From: SZAS-103 sp038216155
GTDB lineage: Bacteria > Pseudomonadota > Gammaproteobacteria > Xanthomonadales > Xanthomonadaceae
Reading direction: 5' to 3'
NCBI GenBank assembly: GCA_038216155.1
Contig: JBBQQH010000014.1
Location: 1 to 59,616 of the forward strand
DNA: 59,616 nt
A program made the position numbers and the translations under genes. This document shows positions 35,669 to 44,124 of the stretch, piece by piece; position 1 is the first letter of the stretch; every line of letters starts with the position of its first letter. The notes beneath the pieces were generated by a model. That model was not told where the DNA came from, searched no databases, and saw only the letters and a program-made list of their open reading frames with translations.

Positions 35669-36637
35669 ATGAACCTGCGTGATCTCCAATATCTGGTGGC
35701 GCTTGCCGAACACCGCCATTTTGGACGCGCGGCCAAGGCCAGCTTTGTCAGCCAGCCGACCCTTTCCACCCAGATCCGCAAGCTGGAGGTCGAGCTAGGT
35801 GTGCCGCTGATCGAACGCGCGCCGCGCAAGGTGATGCTGACCGACGCGGGCCGCGACGTAATCGCGCGTGCGCGGCGCATCCTGGATGAAGTCGAGCACC
35901 TGCGCGAAGCGGCGCGACGCACGCGTGATCCCGAAGCAGGCAGCGTGCGTCTTGGCATATTCCCGACACTGGGGCCTTACCTGCTGCCACATCTGGTGCC
36001 GAAGATTCGCGCACGCTTTGCGCAACTGGAGTTGCTGCTGATCGAGGAGAAGTCCGTCACCATCCTGCGCGAGTTGCATGAAGGACGGCTCGACGCCGGC
36101 CTGCTCGCGCTGCCGATCCACGATGAGCAGATGCACACCGAGTTCGTGTTTGAGGAACAGTTTTTGCTGGCGGTGCCTGAGGCTCACCCGTTGGCGAAAC
36201 GGCGCGCGCTGTCGCTGGCCGATCTGCGCGACGAACGCCTGTTGCTACTGGAAGACGGCCATTGCCTGCGCGATCAGGCGCTGGACGTGTGCGCGCTGGC
36301 TGGCACTGGCGAGAAGACGGGTTTTCGCGCCACTAGCCTGGAAACCCTGCGGCAAATGGTGGCTGCCAATGTCGGCATCACCTTGCTGCCGGCGTTGTCG
36401 GTGAAACCGCCGGTCGCGCGCTCCGACGATATTCATCTGCTGCGATTTCGCGATTCCCGTCCGAGCCGGCGCATCGCACTGGTTTGGCGACGCAGCTCGC
36501 CGATGGCGGACTTCCTCGGCAAACTGGCGCAGGTGGTGCGCGAATTGCCGGCGCATTTGTTTGTGCCTGGTGCGGAATCGAAAGTGACGGTGCAGACCAA
36601 ATCCGCTTCCAGCGATATGCGCCGGCCAAAAAACTGA
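35669..36637 (+). CDS. oxyR: peroxide-sensing LysR-type regulator OxyR
   Basis: OxyR (322 residues) activates peroxide defence when a disulfide forms between its redox cysteines. The N-terminal helix-turn-helix (MNLRDLQYLV ... QPTLSTQIRKLE) is typical, and cysteines lie exactly at 199 and 208 in GHCLRDQALDVC, the positions of the E. coli redox pair. The C-terminus is extended by about 15 polar residues. No peroxidase gene is adjacent. The start is fixed by the conserved N-terminus. Confidence 0.95.
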   Translation: MNLRDLQYLVALAEHRHFGRAAKASFVSQPTLSTQIRKLEVELGVPLIERAPRKVMLTDAGRDVIARARRILDEVEHLREAARRTRDPEAGSVRLGIFPTLGPYLLPHLVPKIRARFAQLELLLIEEKSVTILRELHEGRLDAGLLALPIHDEQMHTEFVFEEQFLLAVPEAHPLAKRRALSLADLRDERLLLLEDGHCLRDQALDVCALAGTGEKTGFRATSLETLRQMVAANVGITLLPALSVKPPVARSDDIHLLRFRDSRPSRRIALVWRRSSPMADFLGKLAQVVRELPAHLFVPGAESKVTVQTKSASSDMRRPKN

Positions 36638-36759
36638 CGCCACTCGATGACAATTGACCGACACGCTCGTTTGCAGCGGATGGGTAAAGCCTTCGAGCGA
36701 ACGCAAGAACTTCGGCACTCAGCGATTTCACAAGCCGCCCGATTTCTCTAAGCTATCGC

Positions 36760-37359
36760 ATGCCTCGCTGGTTATGGATTCTCGCTACGATCGGAGTGCT
36801 GGGATGGTGGTTGTCGCCGCCCCTGCACACCGCGCGCGCGCGCGCGCCTGGCATGTTGGCGCCCGATGCACCGCGACAGGTCTACATCGCGCAGGCGCAC
36901 TCCTTCGCGCTGAAGGATTTCGAGGTCACGCCACTGGCCAATTTCGAGATTACTGCTCGCGTCCTGTCGCGCGCCGACTATCATCTTGATCCAGAATCCT
37001 CGATCTCACCGACCGACCTTGCCCTGGGCTGGGGCCGGATGTCCGACAGCAGCGTTCTGGATCGCCTGAAGATCGGTCAGTCCTCGCGTTGGTACACCTA
37101 TCATTGGGACGCGCCCGGGCCGCCGATTCCACTGGACGAAATCATTCGCTCCAGTTCCAACATGCACATGATCCCAGCCGACAAAACGGTCGCGGCGATG
37201 CTGCGCAAGGTACGGCCGGGTGACGAAGTGCATCTGACCGGCGAATTGATCCAGGCCAAACGCAACGATGGCGCGGTCTGGCGCAGCTCGATGTCGCGCA
37301 CCGATAGCGGCGATGGCGCCTGCGAAGTGGTGTACGTGCAATCACTGGTGCTGATGTGA
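36760..37359 (+). CDS. conserved hypothetical protein, membrane-anchored or secreted
   Basis: A 199-residue protein with one N-terminal hydrophobic helix (WLWILATIGVLGWWLSP, 4-20). The rest is soluble with the conserved-looking blocks DYHLDPESSISPTDLALGWGRMSDSSVL and IIRSSSNMHMIPADKTVAAMLRKVRPGD, patterns I recall from unnamed proteins in other gammaproteobacteria. A 17-base alternating CG run (36831-36847) encodes ARARA just after the helix. The stop overlaps the following glycosyltransferase start by 4 nt, so the two are translationally coupled and may act together. Function unknown. Confidence 0.8.
   Translation: MPRWLWILATIGVLGWWLSPPLHTARARAPGMLAPDAPRQVYIAQAHSFALKDFEVTPLANFEITARVLSRADYHLDPESSISPTDLALGWGRMSDSSVLDRLKIGQSSRWYTYHWDAPGPPIPLDEIIRSSSNMHMIPADKTVAAMLRKVRPGDEVHLTGELIQAKRNDGAVWRSSMSRTDSGDGACEVVYVQSLVLM
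36831..36847. repeat. (CG)8C dinucleotide tract in a coding region
   Basis: Seventeen bases of strict C/G alternation encode the ARARA segment after the membrane helix of the hypothetical gene at 36760. Such tracts can form Z-DNA and slip; a change of one unit would shift the frame. Confidence 0.7.
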
Positions 37360-38915
37360 GCGTCGATCCGGTTCCATCCGTGGCGAACCCTGGCAACGCC
37401 GGCGCGATTGGCCGCGCCACGGATTCGATCGCAACAAGCCACGCACCGCCGCCAGCGCGATCGGCATTCGTGCCCTCACTGCTACTGGTATTGCTGATCG
37501 CTCTGGCCTACGTCATGCCGTTCCAAGGCACGCGCCCGCTGTGGGGTACCGACGAAGGTCGCTACAGCGCGGTCGCGGTGGAGATGCTGGAGTCCGGCGA
37601 CTGGCTGGTGCCGCATCGACATCCGGGTCATCCGCATTATTCCAAGCCACCGCTGACCTATTGGGCGCTGGCCTCGTCGATGAAGGTGCTCGGCCGCAAC
37701 GAATGGGCGCTACGGCTGCCGGCCGCGCTGGCGTTCGTGCTGGTGATCGGTTGCGCATTCACCATCGGCAAGCGATTGCAGCCCGAGCGTCCATGGTGGC
37801 CGCCATTGCTGGTCGCGGGCACCGCGATGACCTTCATTGCGGCCAATGTGATCAGCACCGACCCGCTGCTGACGGCATTCGAAACGCTGGGCATGACCGG
37901 TGTCTTGCTGGCGTGGTTGGGTGAAACCGAGCGCATCGCGCGGCGCGGCGCGTGGATCGTCGGGCTGGGTTTCGGTCTGGCATTCGTCACCAAAGGCCCG
38001 CCGGGTTTGCTGCCGATGGTGCCGGCGCTTTGGTTCTGGTGGCGCAACCGCCCGCTATTCCGCGCCAACCCGTTCAACTGGAAAACACTGCTGATCTGGG
38101 CGGCGATCGCACTACCTTGGTTCATTGCGGTGATCGTGCGCGACCATTCGTTGCTGGGCTATTTCCTCGGCTACGAAACCTACGGTCGCATCTTTACCGA
38201 CGTGCAGGATCGTCATCCGCAGTGGTATGGCTGGATCAAGGCCTACGGACCGGTCGCTTTGCTCGGCGCGCTGCCGTGGACACTGATAGTGGCGTGGGAT
38301 GCATGGCGAAGGCCGCGCAACGTACGTCCCCATCTGGATGATCCGATCCATCGCGCAGCCTCTCGGTTCCTGCTGCTGTGGATGCTGCTGCCACTGCTGG
38401 TGTTCGTCTTGGCTCGCTCGCGGCTGTCGGTGTACGTGCTGCCGCTGCTGGTTCCATTTGCGTTGTGGGCCGCGCAGCGTACGCGCGATTTGCGCATCAC
38501 CACCGCCGGCAAAATTCTGCTTGGCGTGTGGTTCGCGCTGCTGCTCTCATTCAAGATTTTGGGCGCGTATCGCGACGGCAGCAAGGATTCATTGGCGCTA
38601 TCCAACACCATCCGCAACGAGGTCAAGCAACAGGTCGATGAAATCGTATTCGTCGACGAAACCGCGTTATACGGCGTGCGCGTGTACTTGGACAAACCGG
38701 TCCTGCGCGTGAACTTCGGCGACAGCCCCAACCCTGCGGTGGACGATTCACTGGCAGGGGCTCTGCGCCAGCATCGATCCAACCGACTATGGCTGGTCAA
38801 CGCCCGCAGCGCAGGAACCTTCCGCAGCGAGGTCGCACGCACCGGGGCTACGATACGACTCGTAGCAAAGTTCGGGCACTACCAGGCGTTTGTGGTGGAT
38901 GATCCGCAGCGTTAA
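37356..38915 (+). CDS. GT39/ArnT-like membrane glycosyltransferase
   Basis: A 519-residue polytopic protein with about 10-12 hydrophobic helices. The first periplasmic loop has the catalytic GTDEGRYSAVAVEML and HYSKPPLTYW segments typical of lipid-linked sugar transferases (PMT_2/ArnT type), and the C-terminal third is a soluble periplasmic part (about 430-519). It begins with GTG 37356, overlapping the previous stop. Acceptor and donor unknown; lipid A or a glycolipid/protein is possible. No arn operon is near. Confidence 0.88.
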   Translation: MSVDPVPSVANPGNAGAIGRATDSIATSHAPPPARSAFVPSLLLVLLIALAYVMPFQGTRPLWGTDEGRYSAVAVEMLESGDWLVPHRHPGHPHYSKPPLTYWALASSMKVLGRNEWALRLPAALAFVLVIGCAFTIGKRLQPERPWWPPLLVAGTAMTFIAANVISTDPLLTAFETLGMTGVLLAWLGETERIARRGAWIVGLGFGLAFVTKGPPGLLPMVPALWFWWRNRPLFRANPFNWKTLLIWAAIALPWFIAVIVRDHSLLGYFLGYETYGRIFTDVQDRHPQWYGWIKAYGPVALLGALPWTLIVAWDAWRRPRNVRPHLDDPIHRAASRFLLLWMLLPLLVFVLARSRLSVYVLPLLVPFALWAAQRTRDLRITTAGKILLGVWFALLLSFKILGAYRDGSKDSLALSNTIRNEVKQQVDEIVFVDETALYGVRVYLDKPVLRVNFGDSPNPAVDDSLAGALRQHRSNRLWLVNARSAGTFRSEVARTGATIRLVAKFGHYQAFVVDDPQR

Positions 38916-38980
38916 CCCTAGTGAACGTCACGGATCTATAGCGTTCGAATCTGATTTCCCAGTGAATTGAGCTCACTCCA

Positions 38981-39292
38981 ATGAAACCGCTTGTAATCCC
39001 ACCAGCAGCTCAGCGTGACCAGAATTCCATTCAAATGCTCAGTGCATGGATCGCCGAGAAGAGTCAACACTGCACAATCAACATCGGCTTTTGGCAGGAC
39101 AACGGGAAAAAGGAAGCGCCCATCTGGGGAATGTTTCTCGCGGACACCATCCGGCACATTGCGAATGCGCTTCAGGAGGAATATGGCCAACCTGCAACAG
39201 ACTCCATTGCTGCAATTCTCGAATCGATGCACGAAGAGCTGGCTGATCCGACCTCGCCTGTCACTGGCGGCTTCATCCACGGACACGGGTAG
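38981..39292 (+). CDS. DUF5076 domain-containing protein
   Basis: A 103-residue cytoplasmic protein of the DUF5076 family: MKPLVIPPAAQRDQNSIQML, the CTINIGFWQD strand and WGMFLADTIRHIANALQ helix are the recognisable parts. The family function is not known. It starts at ATG 38981, 65 bp after the glycosyltransferase, and ends in HGHG. There is no obvious link to its neighbours. Confidence 0.8.
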   Translation: MKPLVIPPAAQRDQNSIQMLSAWIAEKSQHCTINIGFWQDNGKKEAPIWGMFLADTIRHIANALQEEYGQPATDSIAAILESMHEELADPTSPVTGGFIHGHG

Positions 39293-39379
39293 CCGGAAGG
39301 CTGGTCAGGACGCAACGCTTTGGGTAGGGCTCAATCCTCTTATCCAGTGTCATTCCTGATCGAAGTCAACGTCCATGGG

Positions 39380-39397
39380 TCCCCGCCTGCGCGGGGA
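39380..39397. repeat. short palindromic repeat (tccccgc...gcgggga)
   Basis: tccccgc pairs with gcgggga around a short ctgc centre, followed by tgacga. This form is a common dispersed intergenic repeat in GC-rich Proteobacteria. It lies in the 147-bp spacer between the DUF5076 and msrA genes, which are convergent, and could serve as a weak bidirectional stop without a T-run. Confidence 0.55.
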
Positions 39398-39439
39398 TGA
39401 CGAGCAAAAGATAGATTTGCTGGGTCGGCTACGACACGG

Positions 39440-40123
39440 TCAGTCCACGCCGATCGGACAACTTACTCCGGTGCCGCCCAGACCGCAGTAGCCGCCGGGA
39501 TTTTTCGACAGGTATTGCTGGTGCTCGTCTTCGGCGTAATAGAACGGCGGCGCAGGGAACAGTATCTCGGTGGTAATTGTGCCCTTGCCGGCGGCGGTGA
39601 GCTGCCGCTGGTAGGCGTCGCGACTGGCGATCGCGGCATCATATTGCGCTTGGGTGTCGCAATAGATGGCGGATCGGTATTGGGTGCCGGCATCGTTGCC
39701 TTGGCGCATGCCCTGGGTCGGATCGTGCGACTCCCAGAAGCGCTTGAGCAATTGGTCGAAGCTGAGAATCCTCTGGTCGAAGGCGACCAACACTGCCTCG
39801 GTGTGGCCGGTCTGGCCGGAGCACACTTCGCGATAGCTCGGATTGGGCGTGCTGCCGCCGGCATAGCCGACCGCCGTGGTATTCACGCCGGGAACATTCC
39901 AGAACGCGCGTTCGGCACCCCAGAAGCAGCCCATGCCGAACTGCACCTGCGACAACCCTTCGCGGTCGGCGGCAGTTTCGAATTTGATCGGACGTCCGTG
40001 CACGTGATGTTGGTTGCTGAAATGCATTGGCGTATCGCGCCCGGCAAGCGCCTCGCCGTCACGCGGCAGGCGCTGTTTGTTGGCACCGATGCCAAGCAAC
40101 GAGGACAGCAGATTGGAACTCAT
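39440..40123 (-). CDS. msrA: peptide methionine sulfoxide reductase MsrA
   Basis: MsrA (227 residues) reduces methionine-S-sulfoxide in proteins. The catalytic GCFWGAE motif (near residue 65), YAGGSTPNPSYREVCSGQTGHTEAV and the C-terminal resolving cysteines in GGYCGLGGTGVSC are all present. It belongs to the long-N-terminus type (about 60 residues before the domain, as in E. coli). ATG 40123 is chosen; the frame is open to 40228 but that part runs through intergenic repeats. No msrB is near. Confidence 0.95.
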   Translation of the reverse strand: MSSNLLSSLLGIGANKQRLPRDGEALAGRDTPMHFSNQHHVHGRPIKFETAADREGLSQVQFGMGCFWGAERAFWNVPGVNTTAVGYAGGSTPNPSYREVCSGQTGHTEAVLVAFDQRILSFDQLLKRFWESHDPTQGMRQGNDAGTQYRSAIYCDTQAQYDAAIASRDAYQRQLTAAGKGTITTEILFPAPPFYYAEDEHQQYLSKNPGGYCGLGGTGVSCPIGVD

Positions 40124-40143
40124 GGCGATCTCCAGAATTTTTG

Positions 40144-40176
40144 TCGGAAAATTGGGAAGTCGGAAATCGGGAATGC
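40144..40176. repeat. degenerate tandem repeat of about 8 bases (tcggaaa/tcgggaa)
   Basis: Four imperfect units (tcggaaaa, ttgggaag, tcggaaa, tcgggaatg) follow one another in the msrA leader. Similar gggaatc-type tandem tracts are frequent between genes in Xanthomonadaceae. Confidence 0.5.
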
Positions 40177-40282
40177 AAAATTGCGAGGTGAGAGCAGGCG
40201 CGATCGCTCGACGCAAAAACTGAACCAAGGGTTGCGCTGAATCATTTGGGCGAGGCCCGATGATTCAATGCAGTCTGCACCC

Positions 40283-40322
40283 CCAGGCCTGAACGCATCG
40301 GCGTGCTTTCGATCAGGCCTGG
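40283..40322. repeat. 10-bp inverted repeat between the EamA gene and msrA
   Basis: ccaggcctga (40283-40292) and tcaggcctgg (40313-40322) are perfect inverted copies with a 20-nt loop. The hairpin lies after the EamA gene stop and before msrA on the minus strand, so it could terminate the first or regulate the second; no T-run follows. Confidence 0.45.
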
Positions 40323-40355
40323 CTACGCGTTCGGACGAGTTTGACCAGCGCACTT

Positions 40356-41282
40356 TTACTCTGCCGCATCGAGAGTTGGCTGCACCGCGCCCTCGCGTTC
40401 TGCCGGCTTGCGCCGCAAGCTTCCAAGAAAAATTCCGCACAAGACCAGGCTCAGACCGATCCATTCCAAGGCCAGCGTCAGCCTGTGGAACAGCAGCACG
40501 TCCAGCACAAACGCCAGCGCGGGCTGCAGCAGCAGCAGCAAGCCGACCACCGAGGTTGGCAACAGCGGCAACGAGCGCGCGATCAACACCCAGCCCACGC
40601 ATTGACCCACCAGTCCCATCGCAATCAACGCCCAGAGCGAGCGTGCATTGGGGATGGTGAAGGAGGCGTCTTCAAGCATTGCAAACCCCGCCAGAAAGGC
40701 GGCGCACAGTAAGCTGATGATCGCCAGCAGTTGCGCGGACGGCAGCACCGACCGCTGCCGCTGCGCGTAGCGAAAACTCAGCATGTAGCTGGCGTAGCAG
40801 AGTGCGGTCAACAGGCCCAGCCAGATTCCCTGCCGGTGGATCGGATCGAATCCTCCCCACGCAAGCCCCACCATCAACCACAGTCCAGCAATTGCCAACG
40901 CCAGACCCAACACGAATCGCACCCCGAGCCGTTCGCGATGCATCCAGACGCCCGCCATCGCCATCAAAAAGACCTGCAAGTTCGCGAGCAGCGTTGCCAT
41001 CCCGGGACCGATATCGTGGATGCTGCGAAACCAGACAAACAGGTCCAGCGCGAATGCCAGCGCGGGCGGCAGCATCCATGCCAGATCACGCCAGCCCGGT
41101 CGTTGCCATTGGCGCAGAACCACCAGCGCAATCGTCAGCATCGATCCCCCGAAAGCCATTCGCCAGAATCCGGCGACCGTCGGCGGCACATCTGCGAAGC
41201 GCACCAGGATGCTGGACAGGCTGATCACTGAGGCGCCGATCGCCATGCCCAGCAGGGCGCCGCGCTGGATTGGCTGGGTCAT
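40356..41282 (-). CDS. EamA/DMT-family transporter
   Basis: A 308-residue inner-membrane protein with ten predicted helices in two EamA repeats (about 8-140 and 155-290); the first repeat begins GAS-VISLSSILVRFADVPPTVAGFWRM, characteristic of the drug/metabolite transporter superfamily. The C-terminal tail (RRKPAEREGAV) is basic and cytoplasmic. Substrate unknown; family members move amino acids, nucleotides or metabolites. Monocistronic by spacing. Confidence 0.9.
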   Translation of the reverse strand: MTQPIQRGALLGMAIGASVISLSSILVRFADVPPTVAGFWRMAFGGSMLTIALVVLRQWQRPGWRDLAWMLPPALAFALDLFVWFRSIHDIGPGMATLLANLQVFLMAMAGVWMHRERLGVRFVLGLALAIAGLWLMVGLAWGGFDPIHRQGIWLGLLTALCYASYMLSFRYAQRQRSVLPSAQLLAIISLLCAAFLAGFAMLEDASFTIPNARSLWALIAMGLVGQCVGWVLIARSLPLLPTSVVGLLLLLQPALAFVLDVLLFHRLTLALEWIGLSLVLCGIFLGSLRRKPAEREGAVQPTLDAAE

Positions 41283-41376
41283 GCGCGATTGTTTGTCGTA
41301 GTCGGCGCAGCGCGGCGCGATCGGTGCAACGTGATCCGCGATCGTATGCGGGATCTCGGGTACCGCTGAGGTTGAC

Positions 41377-43710
41377 TCACTGGCCGGTGATCTCCGGAAG
41401 GCGCGCGTTGCCTAGCGTCTCGAACGCCTGCACGCGGTTGCGACCAAGGCGTTTAGCCGCGTACAGCGCCTTGTCCGCGCGCTCGACGATATCCTTCACG
41501 CTCTTGTCTGCGTGCACCCGGCTGGCCACGCCGATGCTGGTGCTGAGTTGCGCAAATCCTTCCGGGCAATCGATGCCGAGTTGTCGACTGGCCTCGAGCA
41601 GACCATCTGCCCAGTGCCTGGCCTGATCGGGTCCGGCGCCAGCGAGCACCACCACGAATTCGTCGCCGCCGAAGCGACCGAAGGTATCGGCGTTGCCGCA
41701 GCGGCTGCTGAGGGTTTCCGCGAGCAGGCGCAGGCAACGGTCGCCTACCGCGTGGCCGAATTTGTCGTTGATATCTTTGAGATGGTCGAGATCCACAAAC
41801 AGCACCGACATCGGCGTGTTGCGGCCGCGCGCAGTCTCGAATGCCTTGTCCAGATGAAAATCCACGGCGCGGCGATTGAACGCCCCAGTCAGCGCATCAA
41901 ACTCGGCACTGTGGCGCAGCGCGCGCGAGTTGGCAGCTTCTTCCGAGGCCATTGCCGCCTTTTCGGCGAATTCGCGCGCCAGTTGCAATTCCTCCAGCGT
42001 GAAAACATCATCGCCAGTGCGCTCGATCAACAGCACGCCCCAAGCCGGCAGCGCCAGCGGCAGCGGCAACACTGCGAACTGACTGTCGATCATCTCGATG
42101 CCGTCCGCTGCTGGCTGGTCGATATGCAACTGCATCGGCAGTTGCGAGCGGCAGATGCCCTTGAATGCCACGCCACGCTTGAACATCAGCGCGTTGTAGC
42201 GATCCTTTGATTCCTGCGGATGACAAACCAGCAGATTGTCCTTCGGCTGATGGTAGGCCGCCACAACGCAGCCGGCCTGCGGAATCAGCAGGCGCATCGC
42301 GTCGAGCAGCCGGCGATACGCAAGCCAGTCCTGATCGCCGGTGGCGGCGCGGCGCAAGCCCATGTGCAGGGCCTCGACAAACTTGCGGCGCTCCTGTTCG
42401 ATTCGCAGGCTGTTGTCGGCTTGTACCTGCGCCTGCCGCGCGCGGTCGCGCTGTTCGCGGAATTCGATAATGCGATCTGCCATCGCAATCGACAGCAAAA
42501 ACGCGCTCAGTGCACCCGCCATCTGCGCGCTGTACAGCGTGAGATCATTCGATGGCACCCAGCCCAGCGGCACACCGATCCGCAACAGGCTCACCGCCAG
42601 CAACAGCACCCACATCAGCAATAACGGCATCGCCAGGTGTCGCCGCAACCGGATCGCCACGGCGCAGGCCGCCACACACAACCCGGCCGCAAGCACCAGC
42701 ACCACACACGAGAGAAACTGCAAGGGGCGTTCCAGCACTGGCAGCCCGCTGACGCATACGACCGCGATGGCGATCGGCAGCAACGGCGCCCAGCGCATCA
42801 GCTGGTCGAAACGACGCGCCCCATTTGCAAGGCCCAGCAGCGGCCGCATCAGCCCGATGATCGCCGCGGCCAGCAGGCAGCGCAGCATCGATGGCCCAAG
42901 CGAGCGCAATGGCTGCAGACTGGACAAGGCCGGCACGAAATACAGATGCCCGTTTTGCGCCAACACGAACAAGGTCAAGGCGGCAACATAGGCGACGAAA
43001 TACAGATAAACCCGATCGCGCAAGGTGGCGAACATGGCTATGCCGGTCAGCCCCAACAGGATCAATCCGGTGTAGATGGCACTGAACATCTTCAGGTCGT
43101 GGCGCTCGGCGGCGATCATGTCGCTGCGCGGCGCGATATGCGGCGACAGGCTGACTTGGGCGCCAGAAGCGACTTCCAGATACATCGTGACCGGCCCGTG
43201 CAACCCATGTGGCAATGCGATGGCGTAGCCACCGGCGAGCTCCGGCGGTGTCCCTCGGGGATAGTAGAAGTCCACGGTCCGCGAGTGCGGAAGGCCGGTC
43301 GCAACGGGCCAGTACAGCGTCATCGCGTCGACCCCGGCGTGATCAAGACGCAACACCCACTGGTCGGTCGGATCGCTGATCTGCGGAAGTTCGGTCCGGA
43401 TCCGCAACCAATGATGGCGGGCCCCGTCGCCAGGCAGCGTCAGTGGTTCTGGTTCGATTGGCTTGAACGCCGACGCCGACAATCCATCCACAATCGCACT
43501 AGGCGGAGTTTGCGCCGGCGCGTCGTAGACACCGATCTGCAAGGCCGCCTCGTCCATTGCCTCCACCGGTGCCAGCAGCGCTGACACCGCGACAACCGCA
43601 AGCAATGCCACCAGCGCCACAAGCCACCGTCGCAAGGCGCTGCGCGCGATCGTGCCTTGGCCTCGCGCAGGGCCGCGACCATCGAGTGCGGGGTGCAACC
43701 GATCAGGCAC
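41377..43710 (-). CDS. 7TMR-DISM diguanylate cyclase (GGDEF)
   Basis: A 777-residue membrane sensor. An N-terminal hydrophobic helix, a periplasmic DISM-type beta domain (about 70-210, WLRIRTELP, DFYYPRGTPPELAGGYAIALP), seven membrane helices (about 225-435), a GAF-like region and a C-terminal GGDEF domain are read in order. The GGDEF motif is intact (681-685) with the upstream DLDHLKDINDKFGH, so cyclic-di-GMP synthesis is expected. The RxxD inhibitory site normally 5 residues before GGDEF reads GNAD, so feedback inhibition is probably absent. GTG 43710 overlaps the DUF2007 gene by 8 nt; an ATG at 43854 in the same frame would run antiparallel to no gene but inside DUF2007. Confidence 0.9.
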   Translation of the reverse strand: MPDRLHPALDGRGPARGQGTIARSALRRWLVALVALLAVVAVSALLAPVEAMDEAALQIGVYDAPAQTPPSAIVDGLSASAFKPIEPEPLTLPGDGARHHWLRIRTELPQISDPTDQWVLRLDHAGVDAMTLYWPVATGLPHSRTVDFYYPRGTPPELAGGYAIALPHGLHGPVTMYLEVASGAQVSLSPHIAPRSDMIAAERHDLKMFSAIYTGLILLGLTGIAMFATLRDRVYLYFVAYVAALTLFVLAQNGHLYFVPALSSLQPLRSLGPSMLRCLLAAAIIGLMRPLLGLANGARRFDQLMRWAPLLPIAIAVVCVSGLPVLERPLQFLSCVVLVLAAGLCVAACAVAIRLRRHLAMPLLLMWVLLLAVSLLRIGVPLGWVPSNDLTLYSAQMAGALSAFLLSIAMADRIIEFREQRDRARQAQVQADNSLRIEQERRKFVEALHMGLRRAATGDQDWLAYRRLLDAMRLLIPQAGCVVAAYHQPKDNLLVCHPQESKDRYNALMFKRGVAFKGICRSQLPMQLHIDQPAADGIEMIDSQFAVLPLPLALPAWGVLLIERTGDDVFTLEELQLAREFAEKAAMASEEAANSRALRHSAEFDALTGAFNRRAVDFHLDKAFETARGRNTPMSVLFVDLDHLKDINDKFGHAVGDRCLRLLAETLSSRCGNADTFGRFGGDEFVVVLAGAGPDQARHWADGLLEASRQLGIDCPEGFAQLSTSIGVASRVHADKSVKDIVERADKALYAAKRLGRNRVQAFETLGNARLPEITGQ

Positions 43711-43960
43711 TGAGCCAGTCTCCGCTGTCGAGCGGCAGCGGTTCAGCCTCGCGCTGCTGGCGAAACTCCTGCAAAAGACGGCCCGCTTCGGGTATGCAGA
43801 TGGCTGGCACACAGACCGCCACCAGACCGGCCACGGGCAGTTCTCCGATGGCACCGATCAGGTATTCGCCACGAACGTAAACCGGCATGCCTGCCTGTTC
43901 CAGCAGCCCCTTGACTAGATACGCGTCGATGATGTTTTCCGCTTCGTACACCACCTGCAT
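43703..43960 (-). CDS. DUF2007 domain-containing protein
   Basis: An 85-residue protein: MQVVYEAENIIDAYLVKGLLEQAGMPVYVRGEYL is the typical DUF2007 start (putative signal-transducing fold resembling ACT/PII-type strands). It ends 8 nt inside the start of the diguanylate cyclase, so the two are translationally linked. Family function unknown; a regulatory link to the cyclase is suggested only by the overlap. Confidence 0.85.
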   Translation of the reverse strand: MQVVYEAENIIDAYLVKGLLEQAGMPVYVRGEYLIGAIGELPVAGLVAVCVPAICIPEAGRLLQEFRQQREAEPLPLDSGDWLSA

Positions 43961-44124
43961 GGCTGAATCCCTTAGTCACACAGCAAATTCACCGGAACAG
44001 CATACCCGCTGCTGCACCGAGCGCCCCAAGGCTTTCCAGCCGCCAATCGGTGCCGTCAGCGCGCACGTCTGCAAGGCGAGCCGCTACACTGCCCATCCAA
44101 TAGCACAACCCCCGCTTGCAAAAC

